Assembly (NCBI GenBank): GCA_017940385.1
Contig: JAGAYS010000012.1
Span: forward strand, 1 to 35,411
Direction of reading: 5' to 3'
DNA length: 35,411 nt
Origin: Ruminobacter sp.
GTDB lineage: Bacteria; Pseudomonadota; Gammaproteobacteria; Enterobacterales; Succinivibrionaceae
Below the pieces are notes generated by a model. The model saw only the letters and a program-made list of their open reading frames with translations. It was not told the origin of the DNA and did no database searches. The position numbers and the translations under genes were made by a program. This document shows, piece after piece, positions 16,979 through 28,106 of the stretch (the stretch's first letter is position 1; the number at the start of each line of letters is the position of its first letter).

Positions 16979-17515
16979 CTATTCCGCTGTAATTATATCT
17001 AAACGACTGGAGCGCTTATCCCAACAACCCTTTCCGTCGGAAATAAACTCTTCAACTTCAACTGAGTCAGGTGCAACACGTACAACCTTACCAAAATTCA
17101 AACCCATATGCATGCCTGGGGTAACATTAACAAGCACACCGTCGGCAGTCTGAATAATTGCCTTAAGCTTACCGTCAATGCTGATAGTACCCTTCATGAA
17201 AAGATTATCAAGTGCGAACTGTTCGAGTTCTTCCATTGGTCTTTCACGATCAGGCTGCTCACAATCCAATGGCTTAAGAGGCTGAACCATTGAAATTTCA
17301 GGCTTTGGAAGCACAAACGGCATTCTGTCAGTCTTAGGTTCAAACTTCATGGCCACAAAGGTATTCACCTTAGGTAACTCTTCGATACGGGAACTTGCCT
17401 GTCTTAAAGCATTCTGTGCATACTGCTGAATATCATCGACCTGTTCATATTTTCCACAAGCGCTTACGCTGACAGCAGTTGTTAGGAGCAAAGTAACTAA
17501 TGCTAACTTCTTCAT
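16979..17515 (-). CDS. pilP: Type IV pilus lipoprotein PilP
   Basis: Inner-membrane lipoprotein of the alignment complex that bridges PilNO to the PilQ secretin. A lipoprotein signal ends in VSAC with the lipidated Cys at residue 20. A proline-rich unstructured linker follows (about 50-95), then the HR-type beta domain with TISIDGKLKAIIQTADG and MHMGLNFGKV. The length, 178 aa, is usual. The ATG shares a base with the pilO stop (TAATG). Confidence 0.93.
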   Translation of the reverse strand: MKKLALVTLLLTTAVSVSACGKYEQVDDIQQYAQNALRQASSRIEELPKVNTFVAMKFEPKTDRMPFVLPKPEISMVQPLKPLDCEQPDRERPMEELEQFALDNLFMKGTISIDGKLKAIIQTADGVLVNVTPGMHMGLNFGKVVRVAPDSVEVEEFISDGKGCWDKRSSRLDIITAE

Positions 17516-18252
17516 TATCTGCCTCCTCTGTTTCTTCTGCTGGCGCGATCACCGCTCTTCTTCTGTACAGTATTATTGTAACGGAAGGTCTTTGCCAACA
17601 TTTTCATTTCGAGAAGTTCACCATCACTCACTGCAGGCTGAGCTTCCTGAGTTGAAATAGTGGTAACATTACCACCTGCACCGTCCTTCGGTCTGTCTTC
17701 AGCAGCCTTTACAGCCTTCTGCTTGGTGGAATCAACATGCTTTAATGAGAAATTATCAATTGTAACAATTCGTGGTAACGCAGCAACGTCCGCAGAGAAA
17801 CTGCCTAACTGCTGATAGGTACCGGTAACAAAAATGCTCATAGGTAATTCAGTATAAATTTCACGAGCAACTTCGTTTTCCCATTTAATGCTGATAAGGT
17901 TCAAACCGTTATCCTGAGCAATAAAGCTGATATCATCAAGGAGATTTGCTACTTCGTTACTGTTAGGCAACTGACGGAGCTGGGCATCGAGCAAACTTTC
18001 CAATTCTACAATCTGCTCCTTGTACTGCTCCAGATTAACTGCCATCTTTGCCTTTTCGTCAAACTTAAGCTGAAGTTGATGTTCGGTCTCTTCCTTGGCT
18101 TCAAGCTCATCAAGCTGATCCTGATTGAAGAAGAAAAATGACAATCCCACAATCACGCCTGCTAACAGGCCGCCTGCTGCATATCTGATGGATAAAGGCC
18201 AGGTTTCAACCTTACTAGGATCGAAACTACCTATACCAAGATTACTAGCCAT
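17515..18252 (-). CDS. pilO: Type IV pilus inner-membrane protein PilO
   Basis: Single-pass inner-membrane protein that dimerises with PilN and binds PilP. A cytoplasmic N-terminal segment is followed by one membrane helix (about 24-44, ending GLSFFFFNQ), a coiled coil (about 48-98) and a ferredoxin-like periplasmic domain. The C-terminus is basic (RRNRGGR). Starts in coupled TAATG with the pilN stop. At 245 aa it is somewhat longer than the usual 205-215, mainly through a C-terminal extension. Confidence 0.93.
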   Translation of the reverse strand: MASNLGIGSFDPSKVETWPLSIRYAAGGLLAGVIVGLSFFFFNQDQLDELEAKEETEHQLQLKFDEKAKMAVNLEQYKEQIVELESLLDAQLRQLPNSNEVANLLDDISFIAQDNGLNLISIKWENEVAREIYTELPMSIFVTGTYQQLGSFSADVAALPRIVTIDNFSLKHVDSTKQKAVKAAEDRPKDGAGGNVTTISTQEAQPAVSDGELLEMKMLAKTFRYNNTVQKKSGDRASRRNRGGR

Positions 18253-18863
18253 TATCTACCTCCTTTCTTTGCATTGTCTTGCGCACCGGCATTATTCTGT
18301 GTGTCAAGAACGCTGAAGAACATGTCAAACGCATACAATCCGTCAGGGAGAGTAGGAATAATCTTCTTACCGTCTCTTACTTCAGCCTTGGTCTGAGTAA
18401 TGGAACCATTACCTAACCACTGGCTGTTGTCAATGTTACGTAACATTGATGACAGACGAGGGTTGGACTCAGCCAAACCTCCAACCTTAACAATACGGTT
18501 ATCATAGTTCATGTAACCGAGATATACACCTGAAGAAACAAGTGTTGGTAAATCAGAATAGAGATGTACCGGAATATTACGACTCTGCTGAAGCTTGTCA
18601 ATTGCACTCATACGGTCGATAAGTTCCTGACGTCTCTGTTTAAGTTTTTCAATCTCGGCGATCTTCTGATCAACTACCTTGATCTCATTCTCCCACTGTG
18701 AATTTCTAGAATTCTGTCTGGAAATCTGCATATCCAAAGCGAAGAAGAAGAGAATGGCTATAATGGCACCGGCTACAAAGAAAATGAACATTAACTTGAA
18801 AAAGTTCTTTCTCTGACGTTCCTTTATTACCTCACGCCATGGTAAAAGGTTTATATTGGACAT
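18252..18863 (-). CDS. pilN: Type IV pilus inner-membrane protein PilN
   Basis: Bitopic inner-membrane partner of PilO and PilM. The N-terminus MSNINLLPWRE is the conserved PilM-docking peptide (INLLPWR). A membrane helix spans about 22-46, followed by a coiled coil and a compact periplasmic domain. 203 aa, normal length. It overlaps the end of pilM by 13 nt. Confidence 0.96.
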   Translation of the reverse strand: MSNINLLPWREVIKERQRKNFFKLMFIFFVAGAIIAILFFFALDMQISRQNSRNSQWENEIKVVDQKIAEIEKLKQRRQELIDRMSAIDKLQQSRNIPVHLYSDLPTLVSSGVYLGYMNYDNRIVKVGGLAESNPRLSSMLRNIDNSQWLGNGSITQTKAEVRDGKKIIPTLPDGLYAFDMFFSVLDTQNNAGAQDNAKKGGR

Positions 18864-19927
18864 GGTTCAAAACTCCTTAAAGCCAGACCCAAAGCTGTCA
18901 TGTACTTATAACCCTGAGGGTTTTCTTCACTCTTGAATTTAGGGAACTGCTTAAAGATGTCAGGACACTTAACATCCTTTCTCAATAAAGAAACCATCTG
19001 TTCAGTAAGACCGTTTAAGAGGCATCCACCACCGGTCAGTACTATCACATCAAGATCATGGTGAGTAGATGAAGAAGTGAACAGCTGAATATTTCTCTTA
19101 ATATTCTGAGCCAACTGAGTCATAAACGGATTTATTACTTCAGTAGTGGCATCTGCCGGCATTCTGTTCTGAATCTTTGACTTCTCTGCATCTTCGTATG
19201 GTAAACCGTACGCATTACACAGATTCTGGGTAACGTTGTCACCGCCGAAATTCTGCAGACGCTGATAAATTACTTCGCCTTTGTATACAACACCAAAGGT
19301 TAAGGTTACGGCACCAACGTCAACGATACCTACAGGCTTGTCGTCACAGAGAACGTCAAAACCAGGAATTAACTGTTTAACGGCTCTCGCTAAAGCGTGA
19401 ACAGATACATCCACAACCTTAACTTCCATACCCAGTGTATCAAAAATCACTACACGATCTTCAACACTTGAAGTACGGGCACCGCTGATTAAAACATCCT
19501 GTTTTTGGTTGTCAACGAAATTATCACCTAGGACTTCATAGTCAAGATTAATTTCTTCCAGTGGGAAAGGAATAAGCTGTTCAGCTTCAGAATTGATGTA
19601 ATTACTTAATTCTGAATCACTCTGATTAGCATCTACCTGTATTACCTTGGAAATCACGCTTGACCCCGAAACAGATGTTGCTATGTATTTTGGTCTCTGT
19701 CCAATGTGCTTCATCAAAGTTCTGCAGGCATTAACCACCTTTTCCATATCATGAATCTGGTAATCAACTATAGATCCCTTTGGAGTTGGGACCTCAGCGA
19801 CCGCAGTGATTTTAACATCATTAGGCTTTCCACTTATAGCAACAGCCTTTATAGATTGGCTCCCGAAATCCACACCTAGGAGAGGATATAGGTTACCTTT
19901 GTTTTTCATTCCAGCCATATATTGCAT
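18851..19927 (-). CDS. pilM: Type IV pilus actin-like ATPase PilM
   Basis: Cytoplasmic actin-fold protein that binds ATP and the PilN N-terminal peptide. Nucleotide-site motifs are VDFGSQSIKAVAIS (phosphate 1), VGIVDVGAVTLTFGVV (phosphate 2) and VIVLTGGGCLLNGL (adenosine). At 358 aa it is of PilM size rather than the shorter HofM. It is first in the pilMNOPQ operon. Three in-frame ATGs open the gene (codons 1, 4, 7) and none has a clear ribosome site, so the start may be up to 18 nt further in. It is divergent from mrcA, as in E. coli. Confidence 0.95.
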   Translation of the reverse strand: MQYMAGMKNKGNLYPLLGVDFGSQSIKAVAISGKPNDVKITAVAEVPTPKGSIVDYQIHDMEKVVNACRTLMKHIGQRPKYIATSVSGSSVISKVIQVDANQSDSELSNYINSEAEQLIPFPLEEINLDYEVLGDNFVDNQKQDVLISGARTSSVEDRVVIFDTLGMEVKVVDVSVHALARAVKQLIPGFDVLCDDKPVGIVDVGAVTLTFGVVYKGEVIYQRLQNFGGDNVTQNLCNAYGLPYEDAEKSKIQNRMPADATTEVINPFMTQLAQNIKRNIQLFTSSSTHHDLDVIVLTGGGCLLNGLTEQMVSLLRKDVKCPDIFKQFPKFKSEENPQGYKYMTALGLALRSFEPCPI

Positions 19928-20015
19928 CCGTGCTGATTAACATTTTACTCGTTCTCTTATAATAGCTTCAAAAATTTAAATCGTGCCAAAAAATAATTTA
20001 TTGATGCACTCTATT

Positions 20016-20044
20016 TTGAGCTAGGTAACAAATTATTATATAAT
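20016..20044 (+). promoter_or_regulatory. Predicted mrcA promoter
   Basis: TTGAGC (20016-20021) and TATAAT (20039-20044) with an exact 17-bp spacer. Initiation would be near 20051, about 30 nt ahead of the mrcA ATG. The pilM promoter must lie in the same 153-bp spacer on the other strand, but no convincing match was found. Confidence 0.7.
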
Positions 20045-20080
20045 TAGATAAAATTACGTCATGACAAATGGATTAAAAAA

Positions 20081-22558
20081 ATGATTTTTATATGGTTGAG
20101 ACGAATTATCGGTTTTTTCTTATTTATCATCAGTCTTTGCCTTGCTGCGGGATGTTTTTACTACTATCACGTTAAGAGCACCCTTCCTGATGTCAAACAG
20201 CTAAAGGAAGTCACATACGAAACTCCACTGCAGATATACTCTGCGGACAATCTTCTCATCGGAGAATACGGCACAGACCGCCGTATTCCACTGGAATTCG
20301 AACAGATTCCACAACAGGTCAAGGATGCATTCATAGCAATAGAAGACAGAAGCTTCTACTCACACTTCGGTATAGATCTCAAGGGAATTCTCAGAGCGGC
20401 CAAGGTCTTTTTCGAAAAGGGGAAAATGGCACAGGGGGCCAGTACCATTACTCAGCAGGTTGCCAGAAACTTTTACCTTTCCCCTGAAAAGAACATTACC
20501 AGAAAGTTAAAGGAAATCTTCATTTCAATTCATATGGAACAGGAACTCACCAAAGATGAAATCCTGACACTTTATCTCAATAAAATCTCATTCAGCCATC
20601 ATGCCAACGGTATTGCTGCCGCTGCGTATATCTATTTCGGCAAGACCGTTGATGAACTGACACTTGGAGAAACCGCAATTCTTGCAGGCATGCCAAAAGC
20701 TCCGTCCACCAACAATCCGATTTCCCATCCGGATAAAGCGAGAGAAAGAAGACATCTGGTTCTGCTCAGCATGTTAAGCACCGGTAAAATAACCCAGGAG
20801 CAGTTTGACGAAGCCGATAACGAACCAATAAATTCCTATTATCACGTTCCGAAAATCGAAGCAAATGCGGGATATGTTGCCGAATCAATAAGACAGACTC
20901 TTGAAGCCACTTACGGCGATGCCATTTATACGGAAGGATTTAAAGTTTATTCAACCGTAGACAGCAGAGTACAGGAAAAGGCCAATCAGGCTATGTACAA
21001 CGGTCTTACCGATTATGACATGAGACACGGCTACAGAGCCCCTGAAAATCTGAACGATTTGGGTATATCATCCAGCGACCGCGAAGGGTGGCAGTCTGAA
21101 TTAAAAAAACGTCAGCAGTACGACTACATTACTCCCGCACTCGTCGTATCCCTTAAGGCAGATAACTCCGCCAATATTATCTTTGCAGATGAATCAAAAG
21201 CCACGATACCGTGGAATAACATTAAATGGGCATCAAATTACAATAATCAAAGTAAGACCGCCAGACACCCTGTGGAAAAAATTCTCAAGCCCGGCGACAT
21301 CATCTATGTTCACAAAACTAAAGCAGGAGAATATGCACTCAGACAGGTACCCCTGGTTCAGGGAGCGCTCATATCCGTTAACGCTCAGACCGGCGCCATA
21401 CTGTCAATGGTCGGCGGTTACAGCTACAGAAAGAGCAGTTTTAATCGCGTAGAACTGTCCAAAAGACAGGCCGGATCAAACATTAAACCTTTTCTATACA
21501 GTGCGGCACTGGCCAAGGGGTACTCTCTCGGAACTTACGTGCTTGATGAAAAATTCTCAATCTGGAACAAATGGAGCAATCAGATCTGGTCCCCAAAGAA
21601 TTCACCAAATGTCTATGAAGGCCCTATTCCTCTGAGAGTTGCCCTTGCAAAATCCAAGAATGTGGTTTCAGTAAGACTTTTAAATCACATAGGTGTCGGC
21701 AATTTTGTAAAACACCTTAAAAAGTTTGGCATAGACGTTAACCAGAAGTACAGCCAGAATCTTTCACTGGCTCTTGGAGCTTATGAAGTTACCCCTCTGG
21801 AACTCGTGACGGCGTACAGCACCTTTGCCAACGGAGGTTATAAGATAGAGCCTTACCTGATAGATAAAATAGTCATCGGTGACACGGAACAGGTCATCTA
21901 TGAAGCCGATCCCGCAATTGCCTGCACTGACTGTCCTGACGCCGTAACAAATACAATAGATCCTGAAGTCATTGATGAGGAAGCGCAGTATCTGGAAGAC
22001 AATAACTATGCCGAGCAGGTTATAACTCACGGTAATGCCTTTCTTATAAGTGATGCTCTCGGAAGCGTAATTCACGGAGGCTACGGCCCTAAAGGTCCGT
22101 TCAACGGAACAGGTACAAGAGCAAGAGCAATGATGAGATCAGACATAGCAGGAAAAACGGGGACCACTAATGACAGTAAGGATGCATGGTTCAGCGGCTT
22201 CAACGCCAATATCGCAACCACTGTATGGGTTGGCCACGACAGCTTTTCCAAAGCCCTCGGAAGAGGGGAATCCGGTAGCAAAACAGCACTGCCTATTTGG
22301 ATTGAATTTATGTCGTATATTCTTAAGGATCAGCCTCTTGCTCCAGTAATAAAACCAGACTATATCGTTAAAAACAGTATCTATGGTTATCCAGAGTTTA
22401 TGATTAGTAACGGGAAGGATCTCAATTTCGGTTACACATCTTCTTCCGACGAACCGCAGACATATACACAACAGGATGAATACGGAACAGAGATCCATGC
22501 TGAGCCGCAGGTCAAACCTGAAAGTTCTCAGTCTTCCGCAATCGAAGATCTGTTTTAA
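20081..22558 (+). CDS. mrcA: Penicillin-binding protein 1A (bifunctional peptidoglycan synthase)
   Basis: Class A PBP that polymerises and cross-links glycan strands. A membrane anchor (about 8-30) is followed by the glycosyltransferase domain with E88 in AIEDRSFYSHFGID and GASTITQQVARNF (119-131), an OB-like insert (about 320-425), and a transpeptidase domain with nucleophile motif SNIK (466-469), SKN (525-527) and KTGT (692-695). All active-site motifs are intact. At 825 aa it is close to E. coli PBP1a (850). It is divergent from pilM with its own promoter and followed by a strong terminator. Confidence 0.97.
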   Translation: MIFIWLRRIIGFFLFIISLCLAAGCFYYYHVKSTLPDVKQLKEVTYETPLQIYSADNLLIGEYGTDRRIPLEFEQIPQQVKDAFIAIEDRSFYSHFGIDLKGILRAAKVFFEKGKMAQGASTITQQVARNFYLSPEKNITRKLKEIFISIHMEQELTKDEILTLYLNKISFSHHANGIAAAAYIYFGKTVDELTLGETAILAGMPKAPSTNNPISHPDKARERRHLVLLSMLSTGKITQEQFDEADNEPINSYYHVPKIEANAGYVAESIRQTLEATYGDAIYTEGFKVYSTVDSRVQEKANQAMYNGLTDYDMRHGYRAPENLNDLGISSSDREGWQSELKKRQQYDYITPALVVSLKADNSANIIFADESKATIPWNNIKWASNYNNQSKTARHPVEKILKPGDIIYVHKTKAGEYALRQVPLVQGALISVNAQTGAILSMVGGYSYRKSSFNRVELSKRQAGSNIKPFLYSAALAKGYSLGTYVLDEKFSIWNKWSNQIWSPKNSPNVYEGPIPLRVALAKSKNVVSVRLLNHIGVGNFVKHLKKFGIDVNQKYSQNLSLALGAYEVTPLELVTAYSTFANGGYKIEPYLIDKIVIGDTEQVIYEADPAIACTDCPDAVTNTIDPEVIDEEAQYLEDNNYAEQVITHGNAFLISDALGSVIHGGYGPKGPFNGTGTRARAMMRSDIAGKTGTTNDSKDAWFSGFNANIATTVWVGHDSFSKALGRGESGSKTALPIWIEFMSYILKDQPLAPVIKPDYIVKNSIYGYPEFMISNGKDLNFGYTSSSDEPQTYTQQDEYGTEIHAEPQVKPESSQSSAIEDLF

Positions 22559-22610
22559 TCCAGGCCAAATCAGCCAAAACACGACCGGTTGATTACCTCA
22601 AAATCCCGAC

Positions 22611-22647
22611 AAAAAATAAGGCAGTTACCAGTAACTGCCTTATTTTT
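22611..22647. terminator. Bidirectional terminator between mrcA and the GGDEF-EAL gene
   Basis: A long perfect stem in which GGCAGTTAC pairs with GTAACTGCC around a CA loop, flanked by an A/T arm (AAAAAATAA with TTATTTTTTT). It lies 52 bases past mrcA and 40 past the converging gene and serves both. Confidence 0.92.
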
Positions 22648-22686
22648 TTAATTAACATGTAATGACGATATCACATCTGCCTGACG

Positions 22687-24567
22687 TTATTTTTCTTCCT
22701 GATTCTTTTTTTGTTTTTCCTCAGTTTCAGTAATTTTCTCTCCGTATTTTTTATCAAGTTGGGTGAAAGACTCATGCACCTTGTTTATCCATACACCCTT
22801 ATTCACCTCGTCAACAAAATCATATACAAGTTCAGGCGGTAAAGGCTTTGAGAAATAGAAACCCTGAATTACGTCTACCCCTTTTGACTGCAGGTACTTC
22901 AGTTCATTTCCACCTTCCACGCCTTCTGCAATGAGCGACAGATTAAATGCCTGAGCCAGCATGATAATTGCGTTAACGATCTGTTGATTTCCCTTACTTG
23001 TATCAATATCGGTAACAAACCTTCTGTCGATCTTAAGTTTATCTAGAGGGAAGCTGCTGAGATAACTTAAGTTGGAATAACCTGTTCCAAAGTCATCCAT
23101 ACTTATTTTTACCCCCATACTGCGCAACTGTTCAAATGATCTTCTTGAATCACTGTCCTTGCTCATCAGCATACTTTCAGTGATTTCAAGCTCAAGGTAT
23201 TCAGGAGGATAATTAAGCTCGTTAATCAGATCCAGCGCTTTCTTAAGGAAGTCTGACTTATGAATCTGCTTTGCTGACAGATTGACCGCAACCGGATAAA
23301 TAACGCCGTACTGTTTTTTCCATATCAGGTTCTGAACCATGGCTTTTCTCATAACCCAATCAGACATGGCCACAATAAGATCGGACTGCTCTGCCACCGG
23401 AATAAAGTCTGCAGGAGAAACGAAACCAAGTTCCTTGCTGTTCCATCTCAGCAGTGCTTCGAACCCTAAAATCTGCTTTCCGTCAACGGAAACCTTAGGC
23501 TGATAATACAGGCTGAATTCATCATTCTCTATGGCCGGCTTAAGATGCATCTCAATATTGATTCTCTTAAAATTGGCCTTTCCTATTTCTTTATCATAGA
23601 ACACTATACAGTTTCTTCCGCGACTCTTTGCAGTATGAACAGCCATATCCGCCTGTCTCATCAGATCTTCATAATTGTCGCAGTCTTTAGGATATACACT
23701 GACACCAATTGATACATTTATAGTGACATTGGATTCACAGATATCATAGAAAGTATTTATAAGCTTCCTAATATCCTCACACGTCTGAAGTATGTACTCG
23801 TCTTCCTTTATATTAGGAACAACGACAACAAACTCGTCACCTCCGAGTCTGCCTATAAACATACCTTTGCCACTTGTATAAACCTTTAACTTTTGAGCGG
23901 TTTTTTTGAGAATTTCATTGCCGACACTGTGGCCATAAAGGTCATTCAGATCCTTAAAATTATCAAGGTCAATGCCAATCACGGCTAGTTTAGTGTTTGT
24001 TTCGTTGGCCACGGAAAGAAGCTTGGTAATTTCTACTGACAGAAACAGCCGATTAGGGATTCCGGTAAGATAGTCGTTATAGACCATTGAATGCATCAGA
24101 TTTTCGCTTTTCTTGATGGCAGTTATGTTAAAGGCAATACCGCCGAGACCATACAGGGTACCATCATCTGATATTAACGGGAACTTTGTTGTTTCGAACC
24201 ACATGCCTGATTTTTCGTTTTCACGATACACGTACGGCTTCCTGGATTCTTTTACGTATAAATCATCTCTGATATAACCATCAGACAATTTTGCAGGTGA
24301 CAGTTCTTTGTCGGTTAAACCGTAAATCGAAGAACGAGAACGATCAAACATTTTTGCGTAAAACTTATTAACCCATGTGATTTTCAGATTCTCGTCCTTA
24401 AACCATATTGGGGTTTTAACAATGTCACACAATGTTTTAAAACTGTTATTCTCCTGCATCAGTCTGAAAAGCTTTCTCTTAAGTCTTATAACATACATAA
24501 GACCTATAAGCAGGAACACCATCATAAAAATAGTGGTAGACAAGATGTATACTGAATCAATCGACAT
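22687..24567 (-). CDS. Membrane PAS-GGDEF-EAL cyclic-di-GMP protein
   Basis: Predicted to make and/or degrade cyclic di-GMP. An N-terminal membrane helix (about 8-28) precedes a PAS domain (40-150, with IWFKDENLKITWVNKFYAK), a GGDEF domain with intact GGDEF at 242-246, and an EAL domain with EAL at 370-372, ELEITES, DDFGTGYSNL and AEGVEG, all of the metal and catalytic signature. No RxxD inhibitory site lies just before GGDEF. Both active sites look intact, so the net activity cannot be predicted. The charged tail is Lys/Glu-rich. The ribosome site GAGG is 7 nt before ATG. It is a single gene. Cyclic di-GMP often controls type IV pilus activity, but a link to the pil genes here rests only on proximity. 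Confidence 0.92.
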   Translation of the reverse strand: MSIDSVYILSTTIFMMVFLLIGLMYVIRLKRKLFRLMQENNSFKTLCDIVKTPIWFKDENLKITWVNKFYAKMFDRSRSSIYGLTDKELSPAKLSDGYIRDDLYVKESRKPYVYRENEKSGMWFETTKFPLISDDGTLYGLGGIAFNITAIKKSENLMHSMVYNDYLTGIPNRLFLSVEITKLLSVANETNTKLAVIGIDLDNFKDLNDLYGHSVGNEILKKTAQKLKVYTSGKGMFIGRLGGDEFVVVVPNIKEDEYILQTCEDIRKLINTFYDICESNVTINVSIGVSVYPKDCDNYEDLMRQADMAVHTAKSRGRNCIVFYDKEIGKANFKRINIEMHLKPAIENDEFSLYYQPKVSVDGKQILGFEALLRWNSKELGFVSPADFIPVAEQSDLIVAMSDWVMRKAMVQNLIWKKQYGVIYPVAVNLSAKQIHKSDFLKKALDLINELNYPPEYLELEITESMLMSKDSDSRRSFEQLRSMGVKISMDDFGTGYSNLSYLSSFPLDKLKIDRRFVTDIDTSKGNQQIVNAIIMLAQAFNLSLIAEGVEGGNELKYLQSKGVDVIQGFYFSKPLPPELVYDFVDEVNKGVWINKVHESFTQLDKKYGEKITETEEKQKKNQEEK

Positions 24568-24752
24568 AACGTGACCTCAGTTTCCATCTCCAATTAATAT
24601 ATCAGAGACACAAAAAACACATAAACGTCCCTCCCCTAACGGGAAGAATACACATGTTTTAAGTTATCACATTTATTATTCTCATTTACATAACGCGCAA
24701 AAAAGTGTGACGTAAAAAGACAGGTTTTTTCCGATATTGATACTTAACTCAA

Positions 24753-24790
24753 AAATAAACGGGACTGACTTGCGTCAGCCCCGTTTATTT
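24753..24790. terminator. groEL terminator
   Basis: AAATAAACGGG pairs with CCCGTTTATTT, with an inner CTGAC/GTCAG stem and one A/C mismatch. It lies 47 bases beyond the groEL stop and reads as a terminator on the minus strand (T-rich exit). Confidence 0.88.
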
Positions 24791-24836
24791 CTTATGAACG
24801 GTCAACGGCCGAAACCGTCGGCAACACGATGCTTTA

Positions 24837-26498
<1,662 letters not shown>

Positions 26499-26574
26499 TC
26501 AAATTCTTCTTACAACACCGGCCATTCAATGCAATGAAGACCGGAAGTCAAAATATTTCCAAAAAGATCTTCTG

Positions 26575-26868
26575 TTATTCTTCAACCACGGCAAGAATAT
26601 CGTTTTCTGACATGATTAAAACTTCTTCACCATCTAACTTTTCTTTTCTAACAGAATAACCTTCATTAAAGATTACCTTATCACCAACCTTTACCGCTAA
26701 AGGCTTAACGGTTCCATTGTCAAGAGTACGACCTGGGCCTACAGCGATTACTTCACCGCGGGTAGACTTATCAACAGCACTTCCGGTAAGAACGATGCCG
26801 CCAGCGGACTTAGCTTCTACTTCAATACGCTTAACAATAACACGATCATTTAAAGGACGAATTGCCAT
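26575..26868 (-). CDS. groES: Co-chaperonin GroES (10 kDa)
   Basis: Heptameric lid of the GroEL chamber. Its 97 aa begins [14 protein letters not shown] and shows the mobile-loop region [16 protein letters not shown] and the roof and core strands [10 protein letters not shown] and KVIFNEGY. It is first in the groESL operon, behind a sigma-32-like promoter. Confidence 0.99.
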   Translation of the reverse strand: MAIRPLNDRVIVKRIEVEAKSAGGIVLTGSAVDKSTRGEVIAVGPGRTLDNGTVKPLAVKVGDKVIFNEGYSVRKEKLDGEEVLIMSENDILAVVEE

Positions 26869-26948
26869 ACTAATACATGAGTTAAGGTTTATCCCTCAAC
26901 AGCCTCCACATTAAATATGTAAACAAAACTTAACTTACTAACTGTTAC

Positions 26949-26974
26949 ATATGGATTGAAATTAATAATTCAAG
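26949..26974 (-). promoter_or_regulatory. Sigma-32 (heat-shock) promoter of groESL
   Basis: On the minus strand CTTGAA (26974-26969) and CCATAT (26954-26949) lie 14 bp apart, fitting the sigma-32 pattern CTTGAAA / CCCCATnT. Initiation would fall about 75 nt before the groES ATG. Confidence 0.6.
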
Positions 26975-27004
26975 ATTATTTTCATATTTTTTTTATAATT
27001 AATC

Positions 27005-27045
27005 CGAAACGGAGTTTTGGGAAGCATTTCCAAAACTCCGTTTCG
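27005..27045 (-). terminator. Long hairpin between fxsA and groES
   Basis: A perfect 16-bp inverted repeat: CGAAACGGAGTTTTGG (27005-27020) and its complement (27030-27045) around a 9-nt loop. It lies 33 bases past the fxsA stop. The T-run after it on the minus strand is weak, so it may be a terminator or an RNA 3'-end stabiliser. Confidence 0.65.
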
Positions 27046-27077
27046 TTATTAACTAAGAACCCAACAATCAGAAAATT

Positions 27078-27623
27078 CTACAATTCCTTGAACTCCGCAT
27101 CCTCAACATTTTTACGTCCTTTTTTTTGAGACTTGTTCCGGCGTTCCTGCTGAACTTCATATTCGGAATCATCATCTGATTCTGTTCCTCCGAAATTACC
27201 AAACATTGATGACGCATTTTTCATAAATTCATCATCAAACATGTTCATATTCATACCCTGCTTCTGAAACTGATTCATGATTATCTTGTTGACCAACTGA
27301 GGATCCGGCTTTAAGAAATTGAAGAAAGCCTTTCTCACAAAAGGGATAAAAACCGCAACGGCCATAATATCAGAAACAAATCCAGGAAAAGCAATAAACA
27401 CGCCGGCTGCCATGAGAGCTACAGAAAAAGAATTCCCTCCCATACCTGCAAGCCCCATTAGTCCGACTGAACCGACGCCTGCCTTTTTTACAATTGAATA
27501 TCCAATTATTACTTCAATAAACAGTATGTAAAGCGTAGTTAATCCCAGTTCGCCAAAAACATATATGATACTGGCAAGCTCTAGTACAAAAAAGACTATG
27601 GCGGTTAAAACATATTTAATCAT
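27078..27623 (-). CDS. fxsA: FxsA-family inner-membrane protein
   Basis: Small polytopic membrane protein. In E. coli, overproduction of FxsA relieves phage T7 exclusion by the F plasmid; its normal role is unknown. From the chosen start (181 aa; E. coli 158) it shows membrane helices at about 4-24 and 27-42 and a further hydrophobic span after the family-type segment VALMAAGVFIAFPGFVSDIMAV. The cytoplasmic tail is rich in Asn, Met and charged residues. The frame is open 43 codons further upstream, but the ATG at 27623 has AAGGA in front and the family begins at MIKYVL. Adjacency to groESL is shared with E. coli. Confidence 0.87.
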   Translation of the reverse strand: MIKYVLTAIVFFVLELASIIYVFGELGLTTLYILFIEVIIGYSIVKKAGVGSVGLMGLAGMGGNSFSVALMAAGVFIAFPGFVSDIMAVAVFIPFVRKAFFNFLKPDPQLVNKIIMNQFQKQGMNMNMFDDEFMKNASSMFGNFGGTESDDDSEYEVQQERRNKSQKKGRKNVEDAEFKEL

Positions 27624-28106
27624 TAAATTTCCTTTTTTGAGTGTGCAAATCAAAAACAATAATTTCCTCAGAGAAAACTCGCCCACTGCCTGAAAATAAC
27701 GAAAGTAAAACGAATCAGGAATGGTATCCAATGAATTAGATTCAGACATCACCTCTCTGTAACTTCATTCTCATATACATATGATGCCACGAATAGGAAT
27801 ATACAAGAGGAACGTTTTAGTATTTTTATGAAACCGCGTTCGCAGGCCAAATTTACAAAATATTAAAACAAGATAAGAATAAACAATTTGTTTACACTGG
27901 AAAACAGTTTATTCACCTGTCATAAAAACCTTTTCTTGTTTTTGTGATTAGCACAATATTTCAATATTATTCAAGGAAAATAATGTAGTAATTTACCATC
28001 GTAAGTTCTATCCTATACTATGCGCCTTGATACTCTTGTAATGCTTTGTTTCAAATTAATTATAAGAGTTGCACATATACTAAAACATAGAATTGGACAA
28101 TGAAAC

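Noticed and set aside
24622-24650. The sequence CCCGTTAGGG with GGGAC and TTTAT nearby, also found in the trpS leader, suggested a shared element before trpS and the GGDEF-EAL gene
   Set aside because: A shared 10-11-mer is expected by chance several times in 35 kb, and the stem is much weaker here.
27624-27752. N-terminal extension of FxsA by 43 codons
   Set aside because: The internal ATG has a strong ribosome site and matches the family start; the extension has no membrane-protein or signal character.
27942-27957. CRP-like sequence TTTGTGATTAGCACAA ahead of pilB
   Set aside because: One half-site is perfect, but the second is displaced by two bases and does not match TCACA at the required spacing.
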